Shown: in pieces, positions 1 through 8,942 of the stretch
Numbering within the stretch: the first letter of the stretch is position 1
Layout of the letters: every line of letters starts with the position of its first letter
Assembly: GCA_037137375.1 (NCBI GenBank)
Contig: JBAXKJ010000010.1
Coordinates: forward strand, 1 to 64,000
Direction: 5' to 3'
Length of the DNA stretch: 64,000 bases
From: CAINVV01 sp037137375
GTDB taxonomy: Bacteria > Bacteroidota > Bacteroidia > Bacteroidales > Prolixibacteraceae
The notes under the pieces: model-generated
What the model was told of the DNA's origin: nothing
What the model saw: only the letters and a program-made list of their open reading frames with translations
Database searches by the model: none
Program-made: the position numbers and the translations under genes

Positions 1-48
1 ACTCTTCTGAACCAAAATCAGACGTGTTGCCAATTACACCACGGGTCA
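1..48 (-). tRNA. tRNA-Gln (TTG), 3' part cut by window edge
   Basis: Read on the minus strand, the tRNA begins TGACCCG near position 48, followed by a D-arm with GTAATTGG. The anticodon stem is TCTGA/TCAGA around the seven-base loop TTTTGGT, which gives anticodon TTG (glutamine). The variable region, T-arm and acceptor 3' strand lie beyond position 1. A well-formed promoter sits just upstream (79-107, minus strand). Confidence 0.88.
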
Positions 49-78
49 ATCCTGCATGTCTTATTATTTAAGACGGCG

Positions 79-107
79 CAAAAGTACAAAGATTTTTTTT
101 TCTGCCA
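79..107 (-). promoter_or_regulatory. Bacteroidota-type promoter of tRNA-Gln
   Basis: On the minus strand TACTTTTG (86-79) fits the Bacteroidota -7 element TAnnTTTG exactly. A TTG (107-105) lies 18 bases upstream, where the -33 element is expected. Transcription would start roughly 25 bases before the tRNA. Established knowledge supplies the consensus; use of the site is inferred. Confidence 0.55.
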
Positions 108-220
108 AGTTCAAAATGGAAAAGAACGAAAATTTATTACTTTTCTGCCTTGGATAAAGATTTTATATCTTCGCAGAGTTTTTCCGGGTTAGGTACCTCA
201 TGTAGTTGATTAAAATATAA

Positions 221-3200
221 ATGATGAGAACATTCAAGTTTTACAATACGGTTGTTGGGTGGGGAATTTTTGTCGTTGCCGCCATTGTCTATCTGATGAC
301 AATCGAGCCAACAGCAAGTTTTTGGGACTGTAGTGAGTTTATTACCACTGCCTACCGGCTGGAAGTTGGTCACCCGCCAGGCGCCCCGCTGTTCATGATT
401 CTTGGACGTTTATTTACCATGCTGGCCCCTTCAATTGCAACCATCCCGGTGATGGTCAACATCATGTCAGCCCTGGCCAGTGCATTTACCATCCTCTTCC
501 TCTTCTGGAGCATCACTCACCTGGCTAGAAAGATCATGGTAACTGGTGAAAATGAGACCCTACCTGAAATGATCGCCATCCTGGGCGCTGGCGTCGTTGG
601 TGCCCTGGCCTATACTTTCTCCGATACTTTCTGGTTTTCGGCTGTGGAAGGTGAGGTCTATGGAACCTCATCACTATTTACCGCCTTGGTCTTTTGGGCC
701 ATCCTTAAGTGGGAAAACGAAGCAGACGATGCTTATTCTAACCGTTGGCTTGTACTAATCAGCTATCTGATAGGACTTTCCATTGGCGTTCATCTCCTAA
801 ATCTACTAGCAATACCAGCCATCGTTTTCGTCTATTATTTCAGGAAATATGAAGTTTCCAGGAATGGGATCCTAATTGCGTCAGGCATTTCACTGGTCTT
901 GCTGGCGACTATGATCTGGGTGGTTATTCCCGGTCTGGTAGTTGCAGCTTCGTGGTTTGAACTCTTATTTGTCAACAGTATCGGATTACCCTATAATTCA
1001 GGGGTCATCATCTATGCCATTTTATTGACTGCAGGAATCTGTTATGGAATTGTCTATACTTACCGGCACAAGAAGGTTATAGCCAATACCATATTGATTT
1101 GTCTTTCCGTGATTGTGATCGGATATTCTTCCTATGCCATGACCGTTATCCGTTCGTCGGCCAATCCTCCGATGGATCAGAACAATCCCGATAATGTATT
1201 TTCCTTGCTATCTTACCTGAACCGCGACCAATATGGAAGCCGTCCGCTTGGTTATGGTCAGTATTATAGTGCTCCACTCGACACGAAAGACCCATATTTG
1301 CAAGGTAGTCCGACCTACATCAAGAAAAATGGTCATTACGAGATAGCCGAATACAAACAGACTCCCAACTACGATTCCCGCTTTTGCACGATCTTCCCCA
1401 GAATGTACAGTGCTAATGCCGAGCACGTTCAGGAGTACAAGAACTGGGCGGGTATCAAGGGTACTCCCATCCAGGCTACCAACCGTAATGGAGACCCTGA
1501 GACCATTATTAAACCTACGTTTGGGGAGAACCTGCAGTTCTTTCTCACTTATCAGGTCGGGTTCATGTACCTTCGGTATTTCCTCTGGAACTTCTCGGGA
1601 CGTCAGAACGATATTCAGGGACAGGGAGGAATCCTGAATGGTAACTGGATCACCGGGATCAATGCCATCGATGCTATCCGGCTGGGAGATCAGAAACATC
1701 TTCCTCCTACACTGGGAGAGAACAAGGCCAAGAATGCCTATTATATGCTTCCCTTTATCCTCGGATTGCTGGGCATGTTTTTCCAGTATCAAGCCGGGAA
1801 AAAAGGGAAACAGGATTTTACCGTCGTGATGCTTCTCTTCATTATGACAGGTCTGGCAATCGTTATTTATCTGAATCAGGATCCGTTACAACCTCGTGAG
1901 CGGGATTACGCCTATGCGGGATCCTTCTACGCTTTCACCATCTGGATCGGTTTGGGTGTGCTGGCGATTTATGATATGATCAGACGATTTTCGCCGGGAG
2001 CCATCAGCGCAATTGCGGCCACGCTGATTTCGTTTTTCGCGGTACCGGTATTAATGGGTTCAGAAAACTGGAATGACCACGACCGTTCAGGACGTTATAC
2101 CGCTCGTGATTTTGGAGGAAATTATCTCCAGACCTGCGCTCCAAATGCGATCATCTTTACCAATGGCGACAACGATACTTTCCCACTCTGGTATGCCCAG
2201 GAAGTTGAGGGAATCCGGACGGATGTGAGGGTTTGTAACCTGAGTTACCTACAGACGGACTGGTACATTGAGCAAATGAGGAGAAAGTATTACGATTCTG
2301 ATCCGCTGCCGATCAAGTTTACGGACGATCAGGTCGTTCAGGGCACGAGAGACATCATATATGTACTCGACCAGCTCAAGCGGCCGATCAACCTGAATGA
2401 GGCGCTCGAATTTATCCGTTCCAACGATCCGGCTACGAAACTACAACAGGCCGATAATGCTTCCTTCCTGCCATCCAAGCAACTTTACCTGCCTGTCGAC
2501 AAGAAAGAAGTACTGGCAACAGGAACCGTAGCGGCTAAAGATGACTCCATGATCGTGGATAAAATTGATATCAACCTGACGGGTAATTATATCTCAAAGG
2601 ACGAAATGATTATTCTTGATATTCTCAATAATAACAAGTGGAAACGGCCGGTTTATTTCGCCGTTACGGTCGGAAAGGATAAATACCTTAATCTGCAGGA
2701 TTATTTCCAGGCGGAGGGGTTTGCCTACCGTTTAGTGCCGATCAAGACCAAGAATAAAGATCAGCAGATTGGCAGGGTCAATTCCACCCTGATGTACGAC
2801 AATATCATCAAGAAATTTAAGTGGGGCAACATGAACGATCCGAAAGTTTACCTCGATGAAAATAACCAGCGGATGTCCATGAATATCAGGAATAATTTCG
2901 TCAGGCTGGCGGATCAGCTGGTGCTCGAAGGCAGGACTGATTCGGCCGTAGCCGTACTGGATCGTTGCAACGAGTTGGTTCCTAATAAGAAAGTTCCTTA
3001 CAATTACTTTAATCTGCTGATGGCTGAAGCGTATTACAAAGCTGCTCAGTATGATATGCATAGAATGGGCAAGGAGCGCACTTCTATGGAGGTCAATGTC
3101 CTTCCTGCTGCCATTAAAAAAGGGAATGAGGTCGTCCGTCAGATGATTGATAACAATGAGCGGGAGATTCTCTATTATCTTTCTCTCGAACCCAAGTTCA

Positions 3201-3367
3201 GGGATTCCGTTTCGGAGGATCTGCAACGTGCGTTTTATCTGCTTCAGGAGCTGGGATCGATCACGGAACAGTTCGGAGAGAAGGAACTTGCGAAGGAAAT
3301 CAATGTGAAACTTAGCAAGATGATCTCCGTTATACAACCTGAGAGAGGAAGTTCCATCCAAAAATGA
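221..3367 (+). CDS. DUF2723 / GT117 protein O-mannosyltransferase-like membrane protein
   Basis: This 1048-residue multi-span membrane protein has the DUF2723 signature: the first membrane helix (about 10-28) is followed by FWDCSEF with acidic residues D36 and E39, then HPPGAP at about 51-56. Roughly a dozen hydrophobic helices fill the N-terminal 650 residues. A soluble part follows, ending in a helical, TPR-like stretch (about 885-1048). The family includes human TMEM260, a protein O-mannosyltransferase placed in GT117, so transfer of a sugar from a polyprenyl donor to secreted proteins is the likely role. Bacteroidota are known to O-glycosylate exported proteins. ATG 221 is directly followed by a second in-frame ATG, so the start is uncertain by one codon. 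The acceptor and donor here are unknown. Confidence 0.88.
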   Translation: MMRTFKFYNTVVGWGIFVVAAIVYLMTIEPTASFWDCSEFITTAYRLEVGHPPGAPLFMILGRLFTMLAPSIATIPVMVNIMSALASAFTILFLFWSITHLARKIMVTGENETLPEMIAILGAGVVGALAYTFSDTFWFSAVEGEVYGTSSLFTALVFWAILKWENEADDAYSNRWLVLISYLIGLSIGVHLLNLLAIPAIVFVYYFRKYEVSRNGILIASGISLVLLATMIWVVIPGLVVAASWFELLFVNSIGLPYNSGVIIYAILLTAGICYGIVYTYRHKKVIANTILICLSVIVIGYSSYAMTVIRSSANPPMDQNNPDNVFSLLSYLNRDQYGSRPLGYGQYYSAPLDTKDPYLQGSPTYIKKNGHYEIAEYKQTPNYDSRFCTIFPRMYSANAEHVQEYKNWAGIKGTPIQATNRNGDPETIIKPTFGENLQFFLTYQVGFMYLRYFLWNFSGRQNDIQGQGGILNGNWITGINAIDAIRLGDQKHLPPTLGENKAKNAYYMLPFILGLLGMFFQYQAGKKGKQDFTVVMLLFIMTGLAIVIYLNQDPLQPRERDYAYAGSFYAFTIWIGLGVLAIYDMIRRFSPGAISAIAATLISFFAVPVLMGSENWNDHDRSGRYTARDFGGNYLQTCAPNAIIFTNGDNDTFPLWYAQEVEGIRTDVRVCNLSYLQTDWYIEQMRRKYYDSDPLPIKFTDDQVVQGTRDIIYVLDQLKRPINLNEALEFIRSNDPATKLQQADNASFLPSKQLYLPVDKKEVLATGTVAAKDDSMIVDKIDINLTGNYISKDEMIILDILNNNKWKRPVYFAVTVGKDKYLNLQDYFQAEGFAYRLVPIKTKNKDQQIGRVNSTLMYDNIIKKFKWGNMNDPKVYLDENNQRMSMNIRNNFVRLADQLVLEGRTDSAVAVLDRCNELVPNKKVPYNYFNLLMAEAYYKAAQYDMHRMGKERTSMEVNVLPAAIKKGNEVVRQMIDNNEREILYYLSLEPKFRDSVSEDLQRAFYLLQELGSITEQFGEKELAKEINVKLSKMISVIQPERGSSIQK

Positions 3368-3380
3368 TATTTGTACCGGA

Positions 3381-3412
3381 TTGTAACAATTCGAAGATTA
3401 TCATTACTTTTG
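3381..3412 (+). promoter_or_regulatory. Promoter of polysaccharide deacetylase gene
   Basis: TACTTTTG at 3405-3412 matches TAnnTTTG exactly, and TTG at 3381-3383 lies 21 bases upstream. The predicted start of transcription is about 15-20 bases before ATG 3435, leaving a short leader. This suggests the deacetylase is not only read through from the upstream gene. Confidence 0.5.
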
Positions 3413-3434
3413 AATCAAAGAAGGTATTTAATAT

Positions 3435-4145
3435 ATGAAGTTTAAGTTACAGGTACAGCTTCCAGGATTTTTTACCAAGTGGTTTCCCGCTGCCGTATGG
3501 CGCATGCCCGGTGATGAAAAGGCTGTCTACCTGACTTTCGACGACGGTCCGGTTCCGGGAGTAACTCCCTGGGTGCTTGATCTCCTCAATGAGCAGGATG
3601 TAAAGGCGACCTTCTTTTCCGTTGGTGAAAACGTCTTCAGGTACCCCGAAATTTTCGAACAGATTCTGGAGGATGGTCATGCCGTTGGAAATCATACTTA
3701 CCATCATCTTCAGGGTTTAAAGACAAGTAACCTCGAATATTTTAAAGATACAGAGCAGGCCAACAGGATCATTGGTTCAAATCTTTTCAGGCCGCCTCAT
3801 GGCTGGCTGACAAGGGGACAATACTTCTTTCTCTCGCAAAAATACAAGATCATCATGTGGGATGTAATCTCCTGCGATTACAATGGAAACATCACCCGTG
3901 AAGAGGTACTCGACAATGTTTTGAGATTTGTCAGACCCGGAAGCATCATTACTTTTCACGATTCCTACAAGGCGGAGGAGCATCTCCGGTGGGCCCTTCC
4001 CAGGGCTATTGAGGCGCTCAAGGCGGAAGGTTATGAATTCAGAAAGATTGAGTTCCCGAAAGTCAGGAGACTTTTTGTCACGACTTATTTACAACGGATC
4101 AAGAAATTGCGTTCGAATTTCAGGCAGTTTAGGAAGTGGGCATAA
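3435..4145 (+). CDS. Polysaccharide deacetylase family protein (NodB domain)
   Basis: The 236-residue protein carries the NodB/CE4 motifs in order: TFDDGP (34-39, D36/D37), the metal-binding H-x-x-x-H in GNHTYHH (H87, H91), RPPHGW near 118, and a late HDS with the general-acid-type histidine. CE4 enzymes remove N- or O-acetyl groups from chitin-like, peptidoglycan or surface polysaccharides. There is no clear signal peptide; a short hydrophobic patch at the start could tether it, so a cytoplasmic or membrane-facing location is open. It has its own promoter candidate just upstream. The substrate cannot be deduced; housekeeping neighbours fit an envelope role. Confidence 0.88.
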   Translation: MKFKLQVQLPGFFTKWFPAAVWRMPGDEKAVYLTFDDGPVPGVTPWVLDLLNEQDVKATFFSVGENVFRYPEIFEQILEDGHAVGNHTYHHLQGLKTSNLEYFKDTEQANRIIGSNLFRPPHGWLTRGQYFFLSQKYKIIMWDVISCDYNGNITREEVLDNVLRFVRPGSIITFHDSYKAEEHLRWALPRAIEALKAEGYEFRKIEFPKVRRLFVTTYLQRIKKLRSNFRQFRKWA

Positions 4146-4191
4146 TAATTTGCTAAAGTGCTAATTTGCTAATGTGCTAATGCAGCAAATT
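4146..4191 (+). repeat. 8-bp tandem repeat TGCTAAnn with overlapping hairpin
   Basis: TGCTAA occurs at 4151, 4159, 4167 and 4175, an exact 8-base period. The array ends in an inverted repeat, AATTTGCT (4163-4170) with AGCAAATT (4184-4191). It lies between the deacetylase and exbB-like genes, where a dispersed intergenic repeat or a weak terminator would be expected. Confidence 0.7.
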
Positions 4192-4237
4192 GGACTAGGA
4201 GAAAATTGGAATAGTGTTAATACAATAAAATAAAGAT

Positions 4238-4906
4238 ATGCTTTTACAGGTAGTCACACAGATACAGGCGGTACCGAATGCGCCAATTCCAACCAGCATC
4301 ACAATGTTTGACCTGCTGCTCAAAGGAGGATGGATTCTCGTCCCGATCGGGATAATTTCCTTGATCTCCTGTTATCTGATTATTGTTAAATACATTGAGA
4401 TTAAACGCTATACCAAGGCCGAACCCAATATCATTTCAGGCTTTCATACCTACTTGAAAAGCGGTGATCTTAACCAGGCAGTCGCTACCCTGAAGGCAGG
4501 AAACAGCTCCTACAGCAGGATTTTTTACCATGCCACCCAAAATATCGGTCGTCCCATCAAGGAGGTTGAGAGCTCCATTGAGACGGCTGCACAGATAGAG
4601 ATGAACAAGATGAGCAGGGATCTGCACTATTTGGGCCTCTTTGCCGGTATTGCACCCATGCTTGGATTCATCGGAACCATCGCCGGGGTGATCAAGATTT
4701 TCTACGATATCTCACTTTCGGATAACATCAGCATCGGGATTATCTCGGGTGGGCTTTATCAGAAGATGATTTCCAGTGGTCTTGGACTAATCGTTGGGGT
4801 CATTGCCTACTCCGGTTATCACATGTTGAATATCATGATAGATAAGTACATGAACGAGGTGGAAGAAGACGCATTCGAGTTTATCAACCTTATCGAGCAC
4901 AACTAA
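4238..4906 (+). CDS. MotA/TolQ/ExbB proton channel family protein
   Basis: The 222-residue inner-membrane protein has one N-terminal membrane helix (about 28-50), a cytoplasmic domain, and two C-terminal helices with the family pattern GLFAGIAPMLGFIGTIAGVI and a following ISSGLGLIVGVIAYSGY helix. ExbB/TolQ proteins form a pentameric proton channel that powers TonB or Tol functions with an ExbD/TolR partner. That partner starts two bases after this stop codon, so the pair is almost certainly co-transcribed. With many SusC transporters in the genome, energising TonB-dependent uptake is a reasonable role, but a Tol-like or gliding function cannot be excluded. Confidence 0.93.
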   Translation: MLLQVVTQIQAVPNAPIPTSITMFDLLLKGGWILVPIGIISLISCYLIIVKYIEIKRYTKAEPNIISGFHTYLKSGDLNQAVATLKAGNSSYSRIFYHATQNIGRPIKEVESSIETAAQIEMNKMSRDLHYLGLFAGIAPMLGFIGTIAGVIKIFYDISLSDNISIGIISGGLYQKMISSGLGLIVGVIAYSGYHMLNIMIDKYMNEVEEDAFEFINLIEHN

Positions 4907-4907
4907 A

Positions 4908-5309
4908 ATGAAGCTGAGGAAAAGGCTTGAATTTAAACCAGAAGTTGCAACGGGTTCCTTGAATGACATCATGTTTTTCCTGTTGCTATTTTTCCTGTTG
5001 GTGGCGACCTTTGCCAATCCCAATGTGATCAAGCTTCTGTTGCCTAAGTCGGCCTCTAACCAGACCATCGACAAGAAACAAATCACCCTTTCCATAACCA
5101 AGGAGAAGAATTATTTCATCGATAAGGATCCTGTTCCCTTCAATAAACTCGAAGGTTCCCTTAAGGCTATCAAGCAGAAGATCAGTGATGTCACCATCGT
5201 GTTAAGGACAGATAATACCCTCACCATTCAGGACTTGATCGATGTGCTGGCCATCGGAAATAAATTGCAGATTAAGATGATACTCGCTACCGAAAAGCGG
5301 GCGGGTTAA
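4908..5309 (+). CDS. ExbD/TolR family biopolymer transport protein
   Basis: The 133-residue protein has a short cytoplasmic N-terminus and one membrane helix (about 18-37) with aspartate D20 in SLNDIMFF. This matches the essential membrane aspartate of ExbD/TolR that carries protons. A periplasmic domain of normal length follows. It is the partner of the ExbB-like protein encoded immediately upstream. The stop codon overlaps by four bases with the stop of the convergent RND-type gene on the other strand, so there is no room for a separate terminator. Confidence 0.92.
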   Translation: MKLRKRLEFKPEVATGSLNDIMFFLLLFFLLVATFANPNVIKLLLPKSASNQTIDKKQITLSITKEKNYFIDKDPVPFNKLEGSLKAIKQKISDVTIVLRTDNTLTIQDLIDVLAIGNKLQIKMILATEKRAG

Positions 5310-7648
5310 TCGTCAATATCAATCACCGGCTCACTCTTAAACGCCTTTGTAACCAGGTAATTGTCCAGCACCAGTAAAAGCGATGGCAGTACGATCATGT
5401 TGAAGAACATCGCAATGAAAAGCGTCGTCGAGACGAGCAATCCCAACGCCTGGGTCCCGCCAAAGCTCGAAACCATGAAGACGCTGAATCCCAATACCAG
5501 AACAATAGAAGTGTAAATCATGCTGAACCCGGCTTCCCGCAAGGCATTCAACGTGGAAAGCTTGATGTTGTTGTTCGTTAGTTTTAGCTCGTGCCGGTAC
5601 CGCGAGAGGTATTGAATGGTATTATCTACCGAGATGCCCAGGGCGATGCTGAAGACGATGATGGTCGACGGTTTGATCGGGACACCTGTGAAACCCATGA
5701 TTGCAGCCGTGATAATTAGCGGAATGATATTCGGAATCATGGAGACGGCGATCATCCGGACACTGGTAAACATCAGGGCCATCAGTACAGAGATGAAACC
5801 TATTGCCAGTAATACGCTCATCAACAAGTGTTTGATTAGAAATTCCGTTCCCCTGGCATAGATCACACTGCTTCCCGTAATCTTGACGTCATAATCCTTT
5901 TTGGCGAAAATGGAGTCTACCTTCGGCCGGATGCTGTCGAGCAGCCGGTTCATCTCCTTCGTGCCGATATCCGCCATCTGGAAACTGATTCGGGTAATTC
6001 GTTGAGTGCTGTCGATGAAGGAGTTAAGGAGCTGCTGCTTGCCGTCTGCCTTCTTTGGAAAATAGGAAAGTACGAAGGTCTTTTCCATCGAATTCGGGAG
6101 GGAGTACATCTCCGGATTGCCATTGAAATAGGCCTGTTTCGCAAATTTCACGAATTCAGCCACCGAAAGGGGTTTGGAGAACTCAGGGTTCTTTGAGATC
6201 TCATTCTGAAGCTGGTCGATGCGCTGAATCGTCGAAAAGAGCATGACCCCTTTTTTCTTTTTCGTATCCACTGAAATTTCGAACGGCATCACTCCACCCA
6301 GTTGTTTCTCGAAGAATTTCAGATCCTGGTATAGTGGATTCCCCTGGTGGATATCGTCCGTTACCTTGCCCGAAGTCTGCATGTTAAGCATCCCGGCAAT
6401 CCCGGTTACGAGAAGCACCGCAGCAATGGTAAACACCCATTTCCGCTTGTATTGAATCACGAAGAGGATCTTTTCGAGGATGCCGTTGAAGATTTTATTG
6501 TCGAGGTGCTTGACGTGCTTGTCGGTCGGCGGATCCATGTAGCTGAAGATGATGGGCAGCAGCGTGATGCAGAGCGCATATTCCATGAGGATGCTGATTG
6601 CCGCGATGATACCGAATTCGCGTAATAACTGATTGGATACCAGGATGAAAGCGGCAAACCCGGCGGCAGTGGCGGTATTTACCATTAGGGAGGCGAACCC
6701 TATTCTGCGGACCACCCGTGAGAGGGCCAGTATTTTATTACCATGATTGCGGTACTCCCAGTGGTATTTGTTGAGGATGTAGATGCAGTTTTCGATGGCG
6801 ATAACGACGATCAGCGAGGGGATGACGCCGAGGAGGATGCTGATTTTGAAGCCGAAGAGACTGATGAGTCCGACGGTGAAGATGATGCTGATTCCTACCA
6901 CAATCAGGGAGCTGAACACCACTTTAAAGGAACGGAAGAAGAGGTAGAGGATAAAAGCCGCAATGATGATGGAGAGAATCACGAAGAGAAAAAGTTCTTG
7001 CTGGACGGTTCGGGCCATGACGGTCCGGATATAGGGCAGTCCGGAATAATGAAGCTGGCGGCCGGTTTGTTGGGAATACTGCTGGGCACGGTTAACGATA
7101 TTATCGGTTATGGACAACCTGATCTTATCATTGAGCATCGACTTTTTGAGGGTAATCGCCAGGATGTAAACTTCTGTCTTGGAGTTGAAAAGCAGTCCGT
7201 CGTAAAATTTTAGCCCTAAAATTTTGTTCCTGAGGCTGTCGACAGTTGCCTGATTCACTGGCCTGGCAGTCACCAGCGGAAGAAATTCAAACTGTTTCAG
7301 GGAATCATTTTTCTGGATGGTGACCCCTTTGGTGATGGACATGACTCCTTCGACGCCGTCGACTTTGGTCATGTCGTTGGTCAGATCGTACCAAAGATTA
7401 AAATCCTTCAATTTAAACATGTCAGGATTCTCCACCCCGATGACGATGACGCTCCCGTCCTGACCAAATTTCTGCTTAAAGGCATTATAATCGACGATAA
7501 AGCTATCATCTGCAGGGAGAATACTTGCATTGTCGTATGAGAGTCTGGCGTCGAGGCCTTTCCAGCCCATGAAGATGGTCAGGAGAAGAATAACAATCAG
7601 TACAACAGGTCTGTTACGCAGGAGTATCCTGGTCAAATATTTCCACAT
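5306..7648 (-). CDS. RND superfamily (MMPL-type) transporter
   Basis: The 780-residue inner-membrane protein has the RND/MMPL layout: one N-terminal helix, a large periplasmic loop (about 40-215), five to six clustered helices (about 215-395), a second periplasmic loop (about 420-600) and a final helix cluster. Helix four-type motifs such as GISVDNTIQYLSRYRHE are typical of MMPL and sterol-sensing-like transporters. Members move lipids, hopanoids or other hydrophobic compounds using the proton gradient. No membrane-fusion or outer-membrane partner is adjacent. It converges on the ExbD-like gene with a four-base overlap of stop codons. The substrate is unknown. Confidence 0.9.
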   Translation of the reverse strand: MWKYLTRILLRNRPVVLIVILLLTIFMGWKGLDARLSYDNASILPADDSFIVDYNAFKQKFGQDGSVIVIGVENPDMFKLKDFNLWYDLTNDMTKVDGVEGVMSITKGVTIQKNDSLKQFEFLPLVTARPVNQATVDSLRNKILGLKFYDGLLFNSKTEVYILAITLKKSMLNDKIRLSITDNIVNRAQQYSQQTGRQLHYSGLPYIRTVMARTVQQELFLFVILSIIIAAFILYLFFRSFKVVFSSLIVVGISIIFTVGLISLFGFKISILLGVIPSLIVVIAIENCIYILNKYHWEYRNHGNKILALSRVVRRIGFASLMVNTATAAGFAAFILVSNQLLREFGIIAAISILMEYALCITLLPIIFSYMDPPTDKHVKHLDNKIFNGILEKILFVIQYKRKWVFTIAAVLLVTGIAGMLNMQTSGKVTDDIHQGNPLYQDLKFFEKQLGGVMPFEISVDTKKKKGVMLFSTIQRIDQLQNEISKNPEFSKPLSVAEFVKFAKQAYFNGNPEMYSLPNSMEKTFVLSYFPKKADGKQQLLNSFIDSTQRITRISFQMADIGTKEMNRLLDSIRPKVDSIFAKKDYDVKITGSSVIYARGTEFLIKHLLMSVLLAIGFISVLMALMFTSVRMIAVSMIPNIIPLIITAAIMGFTGVPIKPSTIIVFSIALGISVDNTIQYLSRYRHELKLTNNNIKLSTLNALREAGFSMIYTSIVLVLGFSVFMVSSFGGTQALGLLVSTTLFIAMFFNMIVLPSLLLVLDNYLVTKAFKSEPVIDIDD

Positions 7649-7986
7649 AATAGAAACTAATTCGGTTTTGGGTTGAATGTGCGAAGGTAAATGAATTATA
7701 CGAAAAAGTCATTTATTCAGAGAGGAGATTTTAGGTGATCCTAATTTTGAACCTCACTGGTTTTTCCTACGTATACGGTTTGTTTTCCTATGCGAGATGA
7801 AATCGCCATGAGGTAATTATTATTCCTTTTTGTGATGGACGGATCGTGGCTATTCTATTTTATTGTTTCTATTGTTATATTGCAGGAATATTGTGGGTCT
7901 ATTCAAAAAATCAGTTATAGTTCAGGTCGCTGGTCCGGTCTTGCGTCAGAACGAAAAACGTAATTAATTAACTAAATATCAATATT
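7649..7986. promoter_or_regulatory. Divergent intergenic region between RND transporter and TIM-barrel gene
   Basis: This stretch separates two divergent genes and should hold both promoters. For the minus strand, TACCTTCG (7689-7682) is one base off TAnnTTTG and lies about 35 bases before the RND start. For the plus strand I see only loose AT-rich candidates (around 7850-7900) without a clear element. No RNA gene, repeat or riboswitch is apparent. Confidence 0.4.
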
Positions 7987-8919
7987 ATGAACAATCATTT
8001 CAGCTTAAGTTTCCGGAGATTTCTTCCTTATGTCAAGGTGTTTTCACTTCTTGTTATCCTTTTGATGGTAGGTTTTCAGGGTAAGGTATCTGCGAAAGGC
8101 GGATCCAAATTCGGGGGTGTGCAGGTCGGTGCCATCACTTACAGTTTCCGCAGCATGCCGGATCAGTCGGCCGAAGCGTATCTGAATTATATTGTTCAGT
8201 CGGGGATCAGCTCGGTAGAGTTGATGGGCGATGTGGCAGAACGTTTTGCGGGGATTCCGCAGGGAACGAAAGATGCGGAGGTCATCAAGAAATGGCGGAC
8301 CTCTGTGTCGATGGATAAATACAAGGATCTTAAGAAGTTATATAAATCCAAAGGCGTTGCTATTCATATATTGAAGCTGGGCGACAAGAGTTGGTCGGAT
8401 GCTGAAATCGATTACGCTTTCAATGCCTGCAAGGCTGTGGGGGCCTTGGGTATCAGCATGGAGATCGGAGAAGATGCGGCTAAACGGATGGAGCCTTTTG
8501 CTGAGAAGCACAAACTGTTTGTGATCTTTCACAACCACCTGCAGCCTGGGGATCCGAAATTCAGTTTCGACAAGATACTCGCGCTGGGATCCATGCTGAG
8601 ACTGAATTTCGATGCTGGGCATTATTTCGGCGCCACTGGATTGAACCCTTGTCTGTTGATTGACAGGCTTCATGGTAAGATAATTAGCATCCACATCAAG
8701 GATAAAACCGGTCCGAAGGCAGTTGAGCCGAATAAGAATATGTCTTTTGGCAAGGGTGAGACGCCTGTCAATGAGATGCTTCAACTGGTCCAGAAAAATA
8801 AATGGCCGATTTACTGCGACATCGAACTGGAATACACGGTTCCTAAGGAGTCTGATGCGGTAAAAGAGACGACCAAATGTGTGGAATACTGCAAGACGGC
8901 GCTAGTTAAGGCCAAATAA
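7987..8919 (+). CDS. Exported sugar phosphate isomerase/epimerase-like TIM-barrel protein
   Basis: The 310-residue protein belongs to the xylose-isomerase-like TIM-barrel (AP endonuclease 2) superfamily. A signal peptide covers about residues 1-37. Barrel motifs include VGAITYSFRS, GISSVELMGD, SMEIGED, FHNHLQ, LNFDAGHYFGATG, IISIHIKDKTG and CDIELEY, which supply Glu/Asp/His residues typical of the divalent-metal site. Family members isomerise or epimerise sugars or act on inositols; exported versions are common in Bacteroidota but rarely characterised. It is followed after 23 bases by an exported peptidase gene, probably in one operon. The phosphate part of the family name need not apply outside the cytoplasm. 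Confidence 0.85.
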   Translation: MNNHFSLSFRRFLPYVKVFSLLVILLMVGFQGKVSAKGGSKFGGVQVGAITYSFRSMPDQSAEAYLNYIVQSGISSVELMGDVAERFAGIPQGTKDAEVIKKWRTSVSMDKYKDLKKLYKSKGVAIHILKLGDKSWSDAEIDYAFNACKAVGALGISMEIGEDAAKRMEPFAEKHKLFVIFHNHLQPGDPKFSFDKILALGSMLRLNFDAGHYFGATGLNPCLLIDRLHGKIISIHIKDKTGPKAVEPNKNMSFGKGETPVNEMLQLVQKNKWPIYCDIELEYTVPKESDAVKETTKCVEYCKTALVKAK

Positions 8920-8942
8920 ATCAACTTTACGACTATCAAGGT

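Noticed and set aside
6743..7213. Acidic 156-residue plus-strand frame inside the RND gene
   Set aside because: Its composition mirrors the antisense of a membrane protein; it has no domain pattern and lies entirely within a well-supported gene.
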